In this document: piece after piece, positions 1 to 5,624 of the stretch
Layout: each line of letters starts with the position of its first letter
How positions within the stretch are numbered: position 1 is the stretch's first letter
Assembly (NCBI GenBank): GCA_024641365.1
Contig: JAHEDF010000174.1
Location: 1 to 7,664 of the forward strand
Direction: 5' to 3'
Origin: Planctomycetota bacterium
GTDB taxonomy: Bacteria; Planctomycetota; UBA11346
Length of the DNA: 7,664 nucleotides
Notes under the pieces: model-generated
Told to the model about the DNA's origin: nothing
Seen by the model: the letters and a program-made list of their open reading frames with translations, nothing else
Databases searched by the model: none
Program-made: the position numbers and the translations under genes

Positions 1-2
1 TA

Positions 3-1046
3 TCCTGGGGATTTCGTTTTTTGTTTATTGGCGTTGGCTTATTAGCACTTGGTTGGATAAAATCTGGCTTCGTGGTCATTGAGTCGGGTAATCGTGCAGT
101 CGTTATGCGTTTTGGTGAAGTGGTTCGCATTAGTGAAAGCGGATTAGTGTGGTCATGGCCACGACCAATCGACACGGTAATAATTGTTCCAGGAACCGAG
201 CGACAATTGACGCAAACGGTGACGGCGTTGGATTTGAATCTAGAAACCAACAACACAGAAACGTCAACAACAAATACAGAAACCACAACTAAAGACACAG
301 AAGCGGCTGCGCTTTTACAGGCGCAAGAAATTCCACTCGATCAACGAAAAAATGGCTATGCATTAAGCGGTGATGGCGGTGTGGTGCAAGTATCTGGAAC
401 GGTATTTTATCAGGTAACGGATGCAGCAGCTTATGTGTTGGCGCAGGAGCGATTATCACAGGTGTTGGAACGCACATTTCTTTCCAGTGCTATTGCTGCG
501 GTTGCGACACGTCAATTAGATGGCGTAGTGGTAGTCAATGCGAATGCAGCCACAGATAATGGTCAAAATTCAGCAGCAAATATGCGTGAGCAATTACGTG
601 GTGACATTCGTTCTGCTATGAATAACCGTCTGCAATTTCTAGATGTTGGTATTGCCATTAGTCGCATTGATTTAATTACCAATTTACCGGCTCGAGCTCG
701 TCCTGCATTTGATCAGGTATTAGCGGCGGAAGCAGAAGCTGCGCGTATTTTAGCATCTGCTCGAACGGATGCAGAAACCTATCGCCAACAAGGTGAACGC
801 GATAGTACTGAAATAAAACAAGATGCGGAAGCAAAAGCTAATGAATTACGAGCACAAGCAACTGTCGCCACTGCTGGGATTTTGGCGCTGAGCGCAGAAC
901 GTTCTCCGCAACAACGTTCTTTATTGCTCACACGATTATACCGCGAACGCTTGGAAGGTATTTTGCGACGCGCTGGTTTGGTATCGGTAGTAGATGGTCG
1001 CGAGCCAGTGCGCTTAATACTACCGGGAGGTAGTGAAGTAAAATGA
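3..1046 (+). CDS. SPFH/band-7 domain membrane protein, HflK-like (5' end outside window)
   Basis: The reading frame is open to the left edge, so the gene is 5'-truncated. A TTG at 21 is possible but has only a weak SD-like GGGG before it, and the frame continues upstream with Trp/Phe-rich codons that fit the start of the membrane helix. Numbering from base 21, residues 1-15 are a hydrophobic anchor. Next comes the typical HflK/stomatin entry (ESGNRAVVMRFGEV, 21-34; GLVW.WP.PID, 41-51), then the SPFH core to about 225. Residues 235-285 form an Ala/Glu-rich region, probably coiled coil, as in HflK/HflC. A Thr/Asn-rich insert at about 75-92 interrupts the domain before ALSGDGGVVQV, which matches the family's 'LTGD.N.V.V' strand. 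Family knowledge: such proteins form membrane ring assemblies and modulate proteases such as FtsH. The stop overlaps the ATPase start (ATGA), which implies translational coupling. It may serve the pump rather than FtsH. An HflC-like partner could lie upstream, but that is not visible. Confidence 0.85.
   Translation, partial: SWGFRFLFIGVGLLALGWIKSGFVVIESGNRAVVMRFGEVVRISESGLVWSWPRPIDTVIIVPGTERQLTQTVTALDLNLETNNTETSTTNTETTTKDTEAAALLQAQEIPLDQRKNGYALSGDGGVVQVSGTVFYQVTDAAAYVLAQERLSQVLERTFLSSAIAAVATRQLDGVVVVNANAATDNGQNSAANMREQLRGDIRSAMNNRLQFLDVGIAISRIDLITNLPARARPAFDQVLAAEAEAARILASARTDAETYRQQGERDSTEIKQDAEAKANELRAQATVATAGILALSAERSPQQRSLLLTRLYRERLEGILRRAGLVSVVDGREPVRLILPGGSEVK
252..293 (+). repeat. Imperfect 21-bp tandem duplication encoding a Thr-rich heptapeptide repeat
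   Basis: Within the SPFH gene, seven codons at 252-272 (NTETSTT) are followed by a diverged copy at 273-293 (NTETTTK). The surrounding stretch, about 243-301, is rich in ACA/ACC/AAC/GAA codons. It encodes a low-complexity polar loop inside an otherwise well-folded SPFH domain. This looks like a local expansion, probably a flexible surface loop. It is seen directly in the sequence; the function is unknown. Confidence 0.7.
1025..1031 (+). promoter_or_regulatory. Ribosome binding site of the P-type ATPase gene
   Basis: GGGAGGT lies inside the 3' end of the SPFH gene, about 11 bases before the ATG at 1043. It supports this start, which overlaps the upstream stop codon as ATGA. No promoter is needed between the two genes. 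Confidence 0.6.
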
Positions 1047-3079
1047 ACCAGCAGCCAACACCGTTGTTTAAACCCGCACCTGCTGAGTGGGCAGCAAAAA
1101 TGAAACCAGCGGCAGCACATGATCATGAGCCACATGACGGGTGTTGCCATCACCATCACATGAATTTTGGTGACAGCGGTGATTTATTATCGAGCAAAGA
1201 AAAACGTGCGCTCGGATTACGCCTAACCTTGGCGTTAATTTGTGTTGGTTTATTACTGATCGCACTTGTCATTCATCTAGCGTGGCCTGCGCAAAGTGAT
1301 TTAGCAAGTCTGGTTGCGGGTATTGCGGCAGCATTAGTTGCCATACCAGTTTTGCAGGAAGCATGGCGCAGTTTGCGTCAACCATCATTGCATGGCGTTA
1401 CTGATCAATTAGTGGCTGTCGCTTTAATTGCAGCCTGGGTCGTTGGTGATTTAGAGACCGCTGCTTTAGTGCCATTAGCAATGGTCATTGGTCATATTTT
1501 AGAAGAGCGCAGTTTATTAGGATCGCGCGAAGCAATTGCGGCACTAGGGCGTTTAAGTGTCACCCATGCACGGCGATTAGACGCTGATGGAAAAGTCACA
1601 GAAATTTCCGTCGATTCATTAACCGTCGGCATGCGCGTTGAAATTCGCCCAGGTGATCGCTGCCCTGCTGATGGTGTGGTGCGTAGTGGGTCGTCCAGTA
1701 TTGATACCGCGCCAATTACTGGCGAATCAGTTCCAGTTGAGGTAAAAAATGGCGATGCCGTTTATGCGGGCACCATTAATCAACAGGGGCGATTAGAAGT
1801 AGAAGTCACCAGCGTGGGAAATGATACCACCTTAGGTAAAGTAGTCGCATTACTTAGTGATGCCGAGCGAGCGAAGCCACCAGTAACACGCTTATTAGAA
1901 CGTTACGCACAACCTTATTTAATTACTGTCATATTATTTTCTTGTGCTGTGTGGCTGCTGACCGGTTCTGTTGAATCAATGATGTCAGTATTAGTGGCTG
2001 CTTGTCCATGTGCATTAGTGTTGGCGGCTCCGGCAACGGCAGTTGCCGCTTTAGCTGTTGCAGGACGACACGGTATTTTGGTAAAAGGCACAGCATTTTT
2101 AGAAGAATTAGCTGACGTTAATTCGTTAGTGCTTGATAAAACTGGCACCGTAACACAAGGACATTTATCCTTACATCAAGCAATCAGTGTCGATGGAACT
2201 GATACGGACATGCTAAAGAAAATTGCGGGCAGTATAGGTGCGATGAGTAATCACCCTGTTAGTCAGGCGGTCGCACAAGCGATCGTAGAAACTGACCGTA
2301 TTAATTTAAATGATGTGCAAGAAATCAGTGGCAAAGGCGTTACTGCAACTATGCCTGATGGTCGCCGTCTTATTTTTGGGCGCGCTAGCTTTTTAGGCGA
2401 ACACGGCATCGTGACTCCAGAGGTGCCTGTCCATGATGGTCCGTTGGTCGCATTAGGTATTGATAAACAATGTGTCGGTTGGTTATTATTATCTGATGAA
2501 CCAAAACCGGAAGCCTACGAAGCATTACAAGATTTACGTTCATTAGGTTTAACACATCAAGTCATGGTCACTGGTGATCGTCGCCCCGTTGCTGAAGCAG
2601 TTGCGAAACAACTCGGTATTAATCACGTCGAAGCCGAAGTATTGCCACAGCAAAAATTAGATACGGTTTTAAAAGAATTAGCGGAAGGTCGGCATCCCTT
2701 AGTCATAGGTGACGGCGTTAATGATGCGCTCGCGTTAAAAGCTGGAGCGGTTGGCATTGCAATGGGTGGCTTAGATGCCAGTGGTCGCCGCGTTGGCGGT
2801 ACTGATGTCGCGATGGCATCGAGCGATTTAGTATTAATGTCGAACGATTTACGCCGCTTAGGTAGTTGTATTCGTTTAAGCCGTCACTGCCGACGCACTA
2901 TTAATATCAATGTGTTAATTGGGCTGGGTTGGACGATGGTTATTATTGCTGGCGCAGCATTAAAATTTTACGGCCCCATTGCCGCAGTCATGTTACATAA
3001 TTTAGGAACGTTAGCGGTGATGGCTAACGCAGGACGCTTATTACGATTTGATGAATCGGGCACGCACGTGGCGCGTTAG
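1043..3079 (+). CDS. P1B-type heavy-metal-translocating P-type ATPase, His/Cys-rich N-terminus, no HMA domain
   Basis: This 678-residue ion pump of the inner membrane has every catalytic signature. They are TGES (226-229, actuator), CPC in the ion-path helix (321-323), DKTGT with the phosphorylated Asp365, HP (404-405, the P1B nucleotide-domain mark), TGD (510-512) and GDGVND (556-561). About eight helices are visible: roughly 57-80, 86-104, 119-135, 138-153, 291-307, 312-335, 620-640 and 643-663. There is no N-terminal GMxCxxC metal-binding domain. Instead residues 26-39 carry a His/Cys cluster (HDHEPHDGCCHHHH), a plausible metal-binding tail. The CPC motif excludes the SPC-type P1B-4 group. 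The last helices carry Lys640 and HN (652-653) followed by GT, not the Cu-type YN/MxxxSS pattern and not the Asp of ZntA. Zn, Mn or another divalent metal is therefore more likely than Cu, but the substrate is unresolved. The gene is in an operon with the SPFH gene. Its stop codon touches a heptamer array. Confidence 0.93.
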   Translation: MNQQPTPLFKPAPAEWAAKMKPAAAHDHEPHDGCCHHHHMNFGDSGDLLSSKEKRALGLRLTLALICVGLLLIALVIHLAWPAQSDLASLVAGIAAALVAIPVLQEAWRSLRQPSLHGVTDQLVAVALIAAWVVGDLETAALVPLAMVIGHILEERSLLGSREAIAALGRLSVTHARRLDADGKVTEISVDSLTVGMRVEIRPGDRCPADGVVRSGSSSIDTAPITGESVPVEVKNGDAVYAGTINQQGRLEVEVTSVGNDTTLGKVVALLSDAERAKPPVTRLLERYAQPYLITVILFSCAVWLLTGSVESMMSVLVAACPCALVLAAPATAVAALAVAGRHGILVKGTAFLEELADVNSLVLDKTGTVTQGHLSLHQAISVDGTDTDMLKKIAGSIGAMSNHPVSQAVAQAIVETDRINLNDVQEISGKGVTATMPDGRRLIFGRASFLGEHGIVTPEVPVHDGPLVALGIDKQCVGWLLLSDEPKPEAYEALQDLRSLGLTHQVMVTGDRRPVAEAVAKQLGINHVEAEVLPQQKLDTVLKELAEGRHPLVIGDGVNDALALKAGAVGIAMGGLDASGRRVGGTDVAMASSDLVLMSNDLRRLGSCIRLSRHCRRTININVLIGLGWTMVIIAGAALKFYGPIAAVMLHNLGTLAVMANAGRLLRFDESGTHVAR

Positions 3080-3116
3080 CTTCAAGCTTCGAGCTTCGAG
3101 CTTCGAGCTTCGAGCT
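3078..3116 (+). repeat. Heptamer tandem array AGCTTCG, about 5.6 copies
   Basis: One variant unit (AGCTTCA, 3078-3084) is followed by four exact AGCTTCG units (3085-3112) and a partial AGCT. The array begins inside the TAG stop codon of the ATPase gene. Read in the outward direction the unit is CGAGCTT. It is the inverted counterpart of the CGAGCTG array behind mltA: its last 28 bases (3089-3116) complement 3198-3225 at 24 of 28 positions, with one T-C mismatch per unit. Heptameric repeats of this general kind occur in intergenic regions of some gammaproteobacteria (general recollection, not checked). Confidence 0.9.
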
Positions 3117-3145
3117 AGGAAGCATAATTTGTTCGTCTAATCATT

Positions 3146-3187
3146 AAAAAAAGCACCAGCCATGCGATTACGTTTGGCACTTTTTTT
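3146..3187. terminator. Putative bidirectional Rho-independent terminator between convergent genes
   Basis: A7G (3146-3153) is complementary to CT7 (3180-3187). Inside this lies GCCA (3159-3162) pairing with TGGC (3175-3178), and a CG/CG pair can close a small ATTA loop. A T-run follows the stem on both strands, as expected for a terminator that serves the ATPase operon on the plus strand and mltA on the minus strand. The GC part of the stem is short and contains an asymmetric internal loop, so its strength is uncertain. Confidence 0.6.
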
Positions 3188-3197
3188 ACGGCAATTA

Positions 3198-3225
3198 AGC
3201 TCGCAGCTCGCAGCTCGCAGCTCGC
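3198..3225 (-). repeat. Heptamer tandem array, four exact copies of AGCTCGC (GCGAGCT on minus strand)
   Basis: There are four perfect 7-base units. On the minus strand the array starts two bases after the TAG stop of mltA. It mirrors the array behind the ATPase gene: both read CGAGCT plus one variable base when followed outward from their own gene. The two could pair as the imperfect outer stem of a large hairpin or cruciform with an 81-base centre that holds the terminator. Confidence 0.9.
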
Positions 3226-3227
3226 AA

Positions 3228-4415
3228 CTATTTCAGCAGTAAGTAATACAAACTGCCCTCAGCGAATTGATTCCCTGCACGATATTCTGCGCTATCGCCT
3301 TCACCCATGTATAAGTCGCAACGTCCTGCAGCTCGAATGCCACCACCGGTGTCTTGGTCTAAGCGCAGGGCGGCATAGGTGCCTTTGCGCCCATTGGTAA
3401 ATGCAGCAGTGGTATCCACTAAACAGGCAGCACCCGGAGGAAAAATACTTTTATCGGTAGCGACGGAAACATCCGTGGTAACTGGTTGCCCTAAACTACC
3501 GAATGGTCCACCTTGGACTTGGGTAAAGAAAATGAATCGTGGATTACGTTGGCGGTAGGTGACTAAATCTTGCGGATTATCTTGGAAATATTTTCGCACG
3601 GTTGCTAAATTAAGATCTTCTTTGCGAATTTTCCCTTCATTGACTAAATCCATTGCGATGGGGTGGTATTTATGGTTATTGGTGCCATTAAATCCGACTT
3701 CCATCATTTGCCCGCTTGGTAAAATTACTTTTGCAGAGCCCTGAACTTCTACGATGTAAGCTTCATATGGATCGCTAAAATAAATTAATTCTGAGCCGCG
3801 TAGTTCGCCACTGTTTTCTAATTCTGCGCGGGTTGAGTAGGGAACTAAACTACCATCTGGTAAACGGCGCATGGCAACTTCATCTTGTGTCGCGCCATTT
3901 ACTAAATCAGCTGGGCGTTTGTATAATGGATAGCGAAAAAAATTGTCGGGAGTTGTACTGGCTTTGAATATGGGAGTATAATAACCGGTAAATAAAACGC
4001 CACCGCGACGATCAAATCCGACACTCATTAAAGCGCGGAAACGGGATTTAATTGCCGCGTTAAACTGCGCAGAGTCGGTGGTGTTTTGAATAATGGCATT
4101 CAGTGCATGTAAACTCTCAATCACCTGATCTTTTGTAATGCTACCAACCGGATATTTTAAACTGGAACTTGGTTTATTTAAATAGGCGAGACTATTATTA
4201 ATCGCTTGTTGTAGACGGAAGCGTTCGTCCTGTGTGAGTTCGATATCAGGCACTTTATTAATATCGACTTCAACCAACGCGTCTTCGCCTGGTGCCAGCT
4301 GGCGATTATAGTCTTTCTTAACCGGCTCTGGCGCTTTTTTATCACGACCCCAACGACAGCCGGATAACTGGATAACGAGTAGTGGGAGAATCAGGGCAAT
4401 CAGGAAAGTACGCAT
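3228..4415 (-). CDS. mltA: Membrane-bound lytic murein transglycosylase A (lipoprotein)
   Basis: This is a lytic transglycosylase that cleaves the MurNAc-GlcNAc bond of peptidoglycan to give 1,6-anhydroMurNAc ends. It is expected on the inner face of the outer membrane. The ATG at 4415 gives 395 residues with a short lipoprotein signal: basic start (MRT), hydrophobic core, then lipobox LSGC with Cys20. An upstream in-frame TTG (4448) would add 11 polar residues before the signal and is less likely. Visible MltA-family marks, in 395-residue numbering, are FTGYYTP (142-148), the VEVQGSA segment (about 222-228), RNPRFIFF (290-297) and the C-terminal 3D domain. The 3D domain has LDQDTGGGIR (352-361) and CDLYMGEG (366-373), which contain the Asp residues that give the domain its name and the catalytic Asp. 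The reading frame is intact and near usual length. No strong SD precedes the ATG. The gene converges with the ATPase operon, and lysR lies upstream on the same strand. Confidence 0.92.
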   Translation of the reverse strand: MRTFLIALILPLLVIQLSGCRWGRDKKAPEPVKKDYNRQLAPGEDALVEVDINKVPDIELTQDERFRLQQAINNSLAYLNKPSSSLKYPVGSITKDQVIESLHALNAIIQNTTDSAQFNAAIKSRFRALMSVGFDRRGGVLFTGYYTPIFKASTTPDNFFRYPLYKRPADLVNGATQDEVAMRRLPDGSLVPYSTRAELENSGELRGSELIYFSDPYEAYIVEVQGSAKVILPSGQMMEVGFNGTNNHKYHPIAMDLVNEGKIRKEDLNLATVRKYFQDNPQDLVTYRQRNPRFIFFTQVQGGPFGSLGQPVTTDVSVATDKSIFPPGAACLVDTTAAFTNGRKGTYAALRLDQDTGGGIRAAGRCDLYMGEGDSAEYRAGNQFAEGSLYYLLLK

Positions 4416-4438
4416 GCCGAAGCATTGAGCATGGGGCG

Positions 4439-4494
4439 ATAAGCGCAATAAATAATTATCTGTGAATAATTATTTAGTTGTGACAAATAAGCGC
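4439..4494. repeat. 8-bp direct repeat ATAAGCGC flanking the mltA upstream palindrome
   Basis: ATAAGCGC occurs at 4439-4446 and again at 4487-4494. The copies bracket the 11-bp inverted repeat at 4449-4476 almost symmetrically. The arrangement resembles a tiny target-site-duplicated element or a repeated protein-binding site, but two 8-mers can also occur by chance. Confidence 0.4.
4449..4476 (-). promoter_or_regulatory. Perfect 11-bp inverted repeat upstream of mltA; possible operator or promoter region
   Basis: TAAATAATTAT (4449-4459) and ATAATTATTTA (4466-4476) are exact reverse complements separated by the six bases CTGTGA. The element ends about 33 bases before the mltA ATG. On the minus strand a -35-like TTGTCA (around 4481-4486) precedes it, and several AT-rich -10-like hexamers, for example GATAAT, lie within it, although the spacing is not ideal. 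An operator overlapping the promoter is the likeliest role. The symmetry is directly seen; the function is inferred. Confidence 0.45.
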
Positions 4495-4502
4495 TGAAAT
4501 CT

Positions 4503-4517
4503 CTGCGTAATTCGCAG
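4503..4517. other. Small hairpin CTGCG-N5-CGCAG in the lysR-mltA gap
   Basis: Perfect 5-bp arms enclose TAATT. On the minus strand it lies between the lysR stop and the mltA start. It has no T-run after it on that strand, so it is not a convincing terminator. It could be an mRNA leader structure or chance. Confidence 0.3.
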
Positions 4518-4553
4518 GATATTTTCTTTAGAAATTAACACGCGAACTGCTGA

Positions 4554-4575
4554 GATGTCCAGATACGCAGACATC
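4554..4575 (-). terminator. Weak stem-loop downstream of lysR
   Basis: GATGTC and GACATC form a 6-bp stem with a 10-base loop, beginning about 21 bases after the lysR stop on the minus strand. No U-tract follows, so intrinsic termination is doubtful. Read-through from lysR into mltA, 181 bases away, remains possible. Confidence 0.25.
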
Positions 4576-4596
4576 GTGAGGTTATCGCCTACTCAA

Positions 4597-5490
4597 TTAT
4601 CTGCCGTAGCGACCTAATGCGTCCAGTAAGGCGGATTCTACCGGCCATGGTTGACGGCGTGGATCGGTAAGCGCAACGATTTGGCGCACAACACGCATAT
4701 CGCTGAACGGCCATGCAGCCAGTTCACCGCGGCGCGTTTCTTTGCGTACGCACGGTTCTGGCAAAATGGCTAAGCCCAGACCGGCTAACACCATTGATTT
4801 GATCACTTCTGGACTGTCGTGTTCTAAGGCGACTTTTAATTCAATGCCTTTGTCAGCGAGTGCGCGATCTAATAAGCGGCGTGTAACGGTAGAAGGCGGC
4901 AATAAAATAAATTCTTCGTTGGTGTAGTTTTCAATCGCACGACTACGGCTGCTGTGATTAACCGGCAACACTAAAACTAATTCTTCATCCCATAAACGTT
5001 TGCAGGTGAGGCCTGGGGGATCGAACTCAACGGCACAGACGGCCATGTCCAATTCACCGCTGGCAACCATTTCAGGCAAACGTTCACTGGTGCGGCAGAT
5101 GAGGCGTAAATTAACCCGGCGATTTGCTAATAAGTAGGGACGCAAAATTGACGGCAGCGAATTAACGGCGACCGATTCACTAGCCCCTAAGCGCACACGG
5201 CCCGCTGATGTGCCATTGGCAGCAGAGAGATTGCTGGTGACGCGGGAGAGCTCTTCTAAGAGGGGGCCAGCGCGACCAACCAGCTCTTCACCGCCGGAGG
5301 TCAAACGCACAGCACGGCCAACACGCTCAAATAATTTAACGCCAAGCGAGCGCTCAAGTCCCATTACTTGGCGACTTAATGCCGGTTGGCTGAGTTCCAA
5401 TTCCTGTGCAGCCTTGGTAAAACTACCAAGACGCGCCACGGTGAGGGCTGCAAGTAATTGATCGGTAGCAGGCAGTTGGCCGCGCATCAT
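4597..5490 (-). CDS. LysR-family transcriptional regulator
   Basis: This DNA-binding regulator is 297 residues from the ATG at 5490, with a second ATG immediately following. Residues 6-64 form the LysR winged helix-turn-helix: LLAALTVARLGSF.KAAQELELSQPALSRQV, then LERSLGVKLFER and the LTSGGEEL wing. From about 92 (GRVRLGASES) the periplasmic-binding-like effector domain runs to the end, including the family pattern GELDMAVC and the late ...LAGLGLAILPEP segment. The frame extends to an ATG at 5577, but that would add 29 residues without family resemblance before the helix-turn-helix, so the internal start is preferred. No clear SD precedes either start. The gene is divergent from rnr with 134 bases between them, where a LysR regulator would typically bind. 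The inducer and target cannot be deduced. Possible targets are rnr, its own gene and perhaps mltA downstream. Confidence 0.9.
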   Translation of the reverse strand: MMRGQLPATDQLLAALTVARLGSFTKAAQELELSQPALSRQVMGLERSLGVKLFERVGRAVRLTSGGEELVGRAGPLLEELSRVTSNLSAANGTSAGRVRLGASESVAVNSLPSILRPYLLANRRVNLRLICRTSERLPEMVASGELDMAVCAVEFDPPGLTCKRLWDEELVLVLPVNHSSRSRAIENYTNEEFILLPPSTVTRRLLDRALADKGIELKVALEHDSPEVIKSMVLAGLGLAILPEPCVRKETRRGELAAWPFSDMRVVRQIVALTDPRRQPWPVESALLDALGRYGR

Positions 5491-5542
5491 AGCAACCAAT
5501 GAGACAAGCGTGTGGGCATATAGAAAAGTACAGGAGCTTCCG

Positions 5543-5548
5543 TATAAA
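5543..5548 (+). promoter_or_regulatory. Candidate -10 element for rnr
   Basis: TATAAA lies about 80 bases before the rnr ATG in the divergent intergenic region. No good -35 sits at normal spacing, which would fit either an activator-dependent promoter or a chance match. A transcript from here would carry both palindromes at 5571-5605 in its leader. Confidence 0.3.
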
Positions 5549-5570
5549 TGGGGCTGGACAGAACGAACGG

Positions 5571-5584
5571 GCAGCATGTGCTGC
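5571..5584. repeat. Perfect 6-bp palindrome GCAGCA-TG-TGCTGC
   Basis: Exact inverted repeat with a two-base centre. It lies four bases before a second, stronger palindrome in the rnr leader. It contains the rejected upstream ATG of lysR on the minus strand. It could be an operator half or a leader hairpin. Confidence 0.55.
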
Positions 5585-5588
5585 AGTC

Positions 5589-5605
5589 CGTCGGCTCAGC
5601 CGACG
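5589..5605. promoter_or_regulatory. Perfect 8-bp inverted repeat CGTCGGCT-C-AGCCGACG before rnr
   Basis: The arms are exactly complementary around a single C. As RNA, the six outer pairs (CGTCGG/CCGACG) would close a five-base loop. The element ends a few bases before the rnr SD. It is GC-rich and has no U-tract, so it is not a terminator. A leader hairpin that tunes rnr translation or mRNA stability, or a repressor site, is possible. Confidence 0.55.
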
Positions 5606-5609
5606 AGTG

Positions 5610-5617
5610 AAAGGAAG
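5610..5617 (+). promoter_or_regulatory. Ribosome binding site of rnr
   Basis: The purine-rich AAAGGAAG core lies 7 bases before the ATG at 5625. It fixes this start among the in-frame codons and sits directly after the 8-bp palindrome. Confidence 0.65.
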
Positions 5618-5624
5618 TCGCACG

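Noticed and set aside
779..1159. 126-codon minus-strand open frame across the SPFH/ATPase junction
   Set aside because: It lies antisense to two strongly supported genes, has Cys/Arg/Trp-rich shadow-like content and no clear RBS.
1043..3079. CopA-type copper exporter assignment
   Set aside because: CPC is present, but there is no HMA metal-binding domain, and the last helices lack the YN and MxxxSS residues expected for Cu+ pumps.
3078..3225. Heptamer arrays considered as CRISPR or as an origin with iterons
   Set aside because: The units are only 7 bases with no spacers, no cas genes are present, and there is no replication gene or DnaA-box cluster. They fit intergenic tandem repeats.
4416..4448. 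TTG start that extends MltA by 11 residues
   Set aside because: The ATG at 4415 yields a normal lipoprotein signal with Cys at position 20. The TTG version puts polar residues ahead of the signal and has no RBS.
5491..5577. N-terminal extension of the LysR protein from the ATG at 5577
   Set aside because: The extra 29 residues are not part of the LysR fold, and the helix-turn-helix begins at the usual distance from the ATG at 5490.
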